A stretch of DNA of 18,784 bases from an uncultured Planctomycetota bacterium. Lineage in GTDB: Bacteria > Planctomycetota > Planctomycetia > Pirellulales > UBA1268. The stretch lies in the NCBI GenBank assembly GCA_905477565.1, contig CAJQGO010000015.1, forward strand, positions 1-18,784, written 5' to 3'. Every line of letters begins with the position of its first letter. The stretch's first letter is position 1. Below, in pieces: positions 15,235-18,784 of this stretch. The translations under genes were made by a program, and so were the position numbers. The notes beneath the pieces were generated by a model. That model ran no database searches, was not told where the DNA came from, and saw only the letters and a program-made list of their open reading frames with translations.

Positions 15235-15240
15235 AAAGGA
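15235..15240 (+). promoter_or_regulatory. Ribosome binding site of galM
   Basis: AAAGGA lies nine bases before the ATG at 15250. It marks that codon as the start; the frame stays open upstream into the symporter gene, but this ATG begins a proper signal peptide. Confidence 0.75.
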
Positions 15241-15249
15241 TACAGTGAT

Positions 15250-16377
15250 ATGCAACCTAATCGTCATACTACGAGTCTACTCGCTCTTGTTTGTAGGCTG
15301 GCAGCTTGCACAACGCTTTTGGTCTCGACTGCGTCGGCGCAGGTGAGGGACTTCGACTCGATCAAGCTCTACACGTTGGAGAACGAATCCGGTATGACGG
15401 TTCGCGTCACCAACTATGGTGCGATTATCACATCAATTATCGTTCCCGACCGAAACGGGAAGCGAGCCGATGTGGCACTTGGCTACGACCGTGTGGAAGA
15501 CTATATCAACGCTGTCGATAAACCGTACTTCGGAGCCGTCGTTGGCCGCTACGGTAATCGTATTGCGAAGGGTGAATTTACGTTGGACGGCGAGACCTAT
15601 TCGCTCCTGCAAAACAACGGCGAGAACCATTTGCACGGTGGAGCAATCGGGTTCGACAAAGTTGTCTGGGCCGTTGACGAATATGTCGAAGGCAAATCAT
15701 TAACTCTGTCGTACCTCGCTAAAGACAAGGAGGAAGGCTACCCAGGCAACCTGGAATTAATAATTGTCTACACGTTGGCTGATGATAATTCACTTGTTGT
15801 TGATTACCACGCGACGACCGATAAGGCAACGCCGATAAACGTGACTCAGCACACCTATTTCAACTTGAAGGGTGAGGGCCAGGGCACAATTCTTGATCAC
15901 AAATTGATGCTCAACGCGAAGACGTTCACTCCGGTTGACGAGAGTCTGATTCCGACAGGTGAGATGCCCGCTGTTGCTGGAACTCCGTTCGACTTTACGA
16001 CGGCTAAAGCCATCGGTCGCGATATTGACCAGCAAAACGAGCAACTCGTCTTTGGGCTTGGTTATGACCACAACTGGATTCTTAACAAAGACGGCAAAGA
16101 AGGTGAACTCTCGCTCGCTGCGCAAGTCCACGAACCCTCATCTGGTCGCGTAATGGAAATCTATACGACCGAACCAGGTATTCAGTTTTATTGTGGTAAC
16201 TTTCTCGATGGTCGACTGAAGGGTAAGTCTGGTAAGCCGTACGTTCATCGTGGTGGATTCTGTCTCGAGACGCAGCACTTCCCCGACAGCCCAAATCAAC
16301 CGAACTTCCCATCAACAATTCTGAAACCGGGTGAAACGTATGAGTCGAAGACGGTATTCAAGTTTTCAGCAAAATAG
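15250..16377 (+). CDS. galM: Secreted aldose 1-epimerase (galactose mutarotase)
   Basis: A 375-residue mutarotase that interconverts alpha and beta anomers of galactose or other aldoses. The N-terminus is a signal peptide (hydrophobic core about 9-25, probable cleavage after 'STASA'), so the enzyme acts outside the cytoplasm, unlike E. coli GalM. Family motifs: 'GRYGNRIAKGEF', 'NHLHGG' with His127/His129, 'QHTYFNLKG' with the catalytic acid His201, and 'GGFCLETQHFPDSPN' with the catalytic base Glu340. The mature length fits the family. It lies 73 bp after the symporter, beyond a terminator, and 19 bp before the sulfatase-GH43 gene, with which it probably forms a transcription unit for extracytoplasmic sugar processing. 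Confidence 0.95.
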   Translation: MQPNRHTTSLLALVCRLAACTTLLVSTASAQVRDFDSIKLYTLENESGMTVRVTNYGAIITSIIVPDRNGKRADVALGYDRVEDYINAVDKPYFGAVVGRYGNRIAKGEFTLDGETYSLLQNNGENHLHGGAIGFDKVVWAVDEYVEGKSLTLSYLAKDKEEGYPGNLELIIVYTLADDNSLVVDYHATTDKATPINVTQHTYFNLKGEGQGTILDHKLMLNAKTFTPVDESLIPTGEMPAVAGTPFDFTTAKAIGRDIDQQNEQLVFGLGYDHNWILNKDGKEGELSLAAQVHEPSSGRVMEIYTTEPGIQFYCGNFLDGRLKGKSGKPYVHRGGFCLETQHFPDSPNQPNFPSTILKPGETYESKTVFKFSAK

Positions 16378-16396
16378 CCATCACAAGAATGACCAT

Positions 16397-18784
16397 ATGA
16401 AAACAATGCAAAGGCAAACATTTCGGTGTTGTCTTGCATTGGTAGCATTTCTTTCGATCCTGCTGTCAAAGAACAGTCTCGTTTTTGGTGATGACCGCCC
16501 TAATGTGTTGCTGATTCTTGTCGATGACTTGAAGCCAGCCCTTGGATGCTACGGCGACCCAATCGCTCAAACACCCAATATTGACGCGTTGGCCGCACGC
16601 GGGATGCGGTTTGATATGGCGTATTGCAATCAAGCGGTTTGCGCGCCGTCGAGGTTCACGTTGATGCTAGGCTCGCATTCGACATCAACGGGTCTCTATG
16701 GACTCGGCAGTCAATTGCGACAAGCCCTCCCCGAAGCCATCACATTGCCACAGTATTTTGCCCAGCACGGTGGTTATCACACAGAGTCGCTCGGCAAAGT
16801 TTTTCATGTTGGGCACGGAAATCAAGGTGATCCAGAATCGTTCAGCGTGCCTCATTATCACGATAAGGTGATTGAGTATCTCGATCCGGCCAGCTCGAAT
16901 GGGGGCGAGTTGACTCGTGAGGAAGCATTTTTCACGAATCAGAAGCTTGATCAAGTCAACTCATTACCGCGGGGCGCTGCCTTTGAATCTCCGGATGTCG
17001 CTGACGTGGCGTATGCTGACGGTCGGGTTGCAGCCGAAACGATGAAACGATTGCGGCGTGCGAAAGAGCGGCGTATCAAAGATGGCACACCGTTCTTGAT
17101 CGTGGCCGGGTTTGCTCGTCCTCACTTGCCGCTGTGCGTGCCAAAGAAGTACTGGGACCGGTTCGATCCAGCCAAGTTGCCAATGCCTGAATTCGAGGAA
17201 CTGCCCACTGATGCTCCCTCGGTCGCAGGCAAACGTGGAGGTGAGATTCGAAACTACTTTCCTGTGCCTGACAAGGGAGATCCGGCATCGATCCCGGAAG
17301 AAGTAAAACGTAAATTGATTCACGGCTATTACGCCAGCACAAGTTTCGTCGATGCACAGATTGGCAAAGTAGTTGATGAATTGGACCGGTCGGGCTTGGC
17401 TGATAACACGATCATTGTTTTGTGGAGCGACCATGGTTTTCATCTTGGTGATCTTGGTATCTGGACCAAGCACACCAATTACGAGCAGGCTAACCGTATA
17501 CCAATTCTTATCACCGCTCCCGGCATCACAACACCAGGATCATCCACGCAACAGCTTGCTGAAAGCGTTGACATTTTTCCAACGCTGGCGGAATTGGCGG
17601 GCCTGCCTCCCCCAAACGTGCCGCAGCCGATAGACGGTGTAAGTCTTGTGCCGGTGTTGAAAAACCCGGACGTGCGGGTAAGAGGCCACGCATACCATGC
17701 ATACCCGAAGAAAAAGCTCGGGCGAGCCATTCGGACGGAACGATACCGCCTCGTCGAGTGGCGACAAGTGGGTAAATCAGTCGAGTCCGCCGAGTACGAA
17801 CTCTATGATTACAAGACCGACCCACAAGAGACTCGCAACCTTGCTGCAGACAATCCGGACATTGTTGTGGCGTTACGAAAGATACTGGCAAAGTGCCCGC
17901 AACCGATTGGGCGAAAAGGCAAATCCAAACCAGCAACGACAGCGGTACCAGCCAAAACACCTCAGCCAGTGGCCACGATCGAACAATCAAGGAAAGAAGC
18001 CCTTGTTGAAGTTCCAACCGACAGAAAACCTGCCCCAGTGATGGATGCCAAGACAATCCGTGCAGGGCTTAAGTCTCATGACAAGGCGCTGTATATCAAA
18101 TCGGGTTGGATCCGCGATCCGTATATCTCGATCGGTCCCGAGAAGAAGTATTACTACCTGACGGGCACGCAGCCAAACGAAAATGACCCTCGGGAAGCCA
18201 AGAATCCATACAACATCGGATTGGGTGAAGAGAGCATCGTTGGTCACCAAGTCCGGTTATGGCGTAGCAAGGATTTGATTCAGTGGGAATCACTCGGACC
18301 GATCTATACAGTCGACGATACGATGAAGGCGAAGAGCGGCAAAAAAATTGCAAAGCGTCTGATCTGGGCGCCAGAAGTTCATTGGTTGGCAGACAAAGGC
18401 TGCTGGGCGTTAGTGCACTGCCCGAAGAAGCACTCCAGTCTGGCACTGACCAGCGGTTCGGAGTTGCAAGGCCCTTGGACGCACCCGATGGCTGGCAACA
18501 TGGGGCAGCGGCACGACCCTTCGATTTTCACGGACGATGATGGCACGCGATATCTGTTGTGGGACAACACATTCATTGCTCCGCTCAACGATAGCCTTAC
18601 AGGCTATACCGCCGAGCCGGTGCGAATTGATCCTGCTGGTTCTCGTCCGGGGCCAGACGACAAACCCATCAGTCACATCGGTCATGAAGGAGCGACCATG
18701 ATCAAAGTCGGTGGCAAGTACGTTCACTTGGGCACCGCATGGTCAACTGATCAAGGGCGAAAGGGTTCGTACAACCTTTATTAC
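16397..18784 (+). CDS. Secreted sulfatase / GH43-like glycosidase fusion (3' end outside window)
   Basis: The frame is open from the ATG at 16397 to the last base, 796 codons without a stop. A signal peptide covers about 1-31. The sulfatase part (about 34-500) is of the iduronate-2-sulfatase-like S1 type: Asp43-Asp44 metal ligands, formylglycine site Cys82 in 'VCAPSRFTLMLGSHSTS', and 'LWSDHGFHLGDLGIWTKHTN'. A Lys/Pro/Thr-rich linker follows (about 505-550). The second part resembles a GH43 five-bladed propeller: 'RDPYI' with Asp574 (base), 'RHDPSIFTDDDG' with Asp707 (pKa modulator) and 'HEGATMI' with Glu764 (acid); the spacing fits GH43. No clear ribosome binding site is seen. One chain may therefore remove sulfate and cleave the exposed sugar; the substrate is unknown. 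GH117 or another propeller glycosidase family is an alternative. Confidence 0.9.
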   Translation, partial: MKTMQRQTFRCCLALVAFLSILLSKNSLVFGDDRPNVLLILVDDLKPALGCYGDPIAQTPNIDALAARGMRFDMAYCNQAVCAPSRFTLMLGSHSTSTGLYGLGSQLRQALPEAITLPQYFAQHGGYHTESLGKVFHVGHGNQGDPESFSVPHYHDKVIEYLDPASSNGGELTREEAFFTNQKLDQVNSLPRGAAFESPDVADVAYADGRVAAETMKRLRRAKERRIKDGTPFLIVAGFARPHLPLCVPKKYWDRFDPAKLPMPEFEELPTDAPSVAGKRGGEIRNYFPVPDKGDPASIPEEVKRKLIHGYYASTSFVDAQIGKVVDELDRSGLADNTIIVLWSDHGFHLGDLGIWTKHTNYEQANRIPILITAPGITTPGSSTQQLAESVDIFPTLAELAGLPPPNVPQPIDGVSLVPVLKNPDVRVRGHAYHAYPKKKLGRAIRTERYRLVEWRQVGKSVESAEYELYDYKTDPQETRNLAADNPDIVVALRKILAKCPQPIGRKGKSKPATTAVPAKTPQPVATIEQSRKEALVEVPTDRKPAPVMDAKTIRAGLKSHDKALYIKSGWIRDPYISIGPEKKYYYLTGTQPNENDPREAKNPYNIGLGEESIVGHQVRLWRSKDLIQWESLGPIYTVDDTMKAKSGKKIAKRLIWAPEVHWLADKGCWALVHCPKKHSSLALTSGSELQGPWTHPMAGNMGQRHDPSIFTDDDGTRYLLWDNTFIAPLNDSLTGYTAEPVRIDPAGSRPGPDDKPISHIGHEGATMIKVGGKYVHLGTAWSTDQGRKGSYNLYY

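Noticed and set aside
1..18784. CRISPR arrays, tRNA/rRNA genes, insertion sequences, phage genes or attachment sites.
   Set aside because: I saw no regularly spaced repeats, no transposase or integrase motifs and no structural RNA signatures in the window.

Overview
The window looks like chromosomal DNA of a free-living, probably marine planctomycete (Pirellulaceae-like). The evidence is a secreted DUF1549/DUF1553 protein with a CxxCH motif encoded behind an ECF sigma factor and a FecR-type membrane protein, a high density of secreted sulfatases and glycoside hydrolases, mid-range GC, and frequent GTG/TTG starts. Species assignment is inference.

Layout. (1) 1-4041, minus strand: a tightly coupled three-gene unit, ECF sigma factor -> FecR-like regulator (ATGA overlap) -> DUF1549/DUF1553 protein (2-nt gap), followed by the first codons of a further gene leaving the window. 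(2) 4042-6118: a divergent intergenic region with a terminator-like hairpin in the leader of a secreted GH2 beta-glycosidase. (3) 6119-6578: a non-coding gap that holds a decayed 5' fragment of a second ECF sigma gene, with leader sequence resembling that of the intact one. (4) 6579-8033: secreted S1 sulfatase. (5) 8395-9549: membrane fatty-acid desaturase of the plant/fungal FAD2 (delta-12) type. (6) 9749-10900: XylR-type AraC regulator. (7) 10901-18784: a galactose locus, galK - galT remnant - galE - SSS sodium/sugar symporter - terminator - secreted galM - a sulfatase/GH43 fusion cut by the window end.

How it fits together (inference): sulfatases and GH2/GH43 enzymes outside the cytoplasm would desulfate and trim a galactose-containing sulfated polysaccharide. 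Secreted GalM would equilibrate galactose anomers, the SSS carrier would import the sugar with sodium, and GalK/GalE would process it through the Leloir pathway under the adjacent XylR-type regulator.

The most striking observation is that galT, the middle enzyme of the pathway, survives only as a 50-codon in-frame remnant. It joins the recognisable N-terminus of GalT directly to its recognisable C-terminus. It still overlaps galK upstream and galE downstream, so the operon's translational coupling is kept while the catalytic core is gone. Other items of note are the ECF relic, the sulfatase-GH43 fusion, and the eukaryote-like desaturase.
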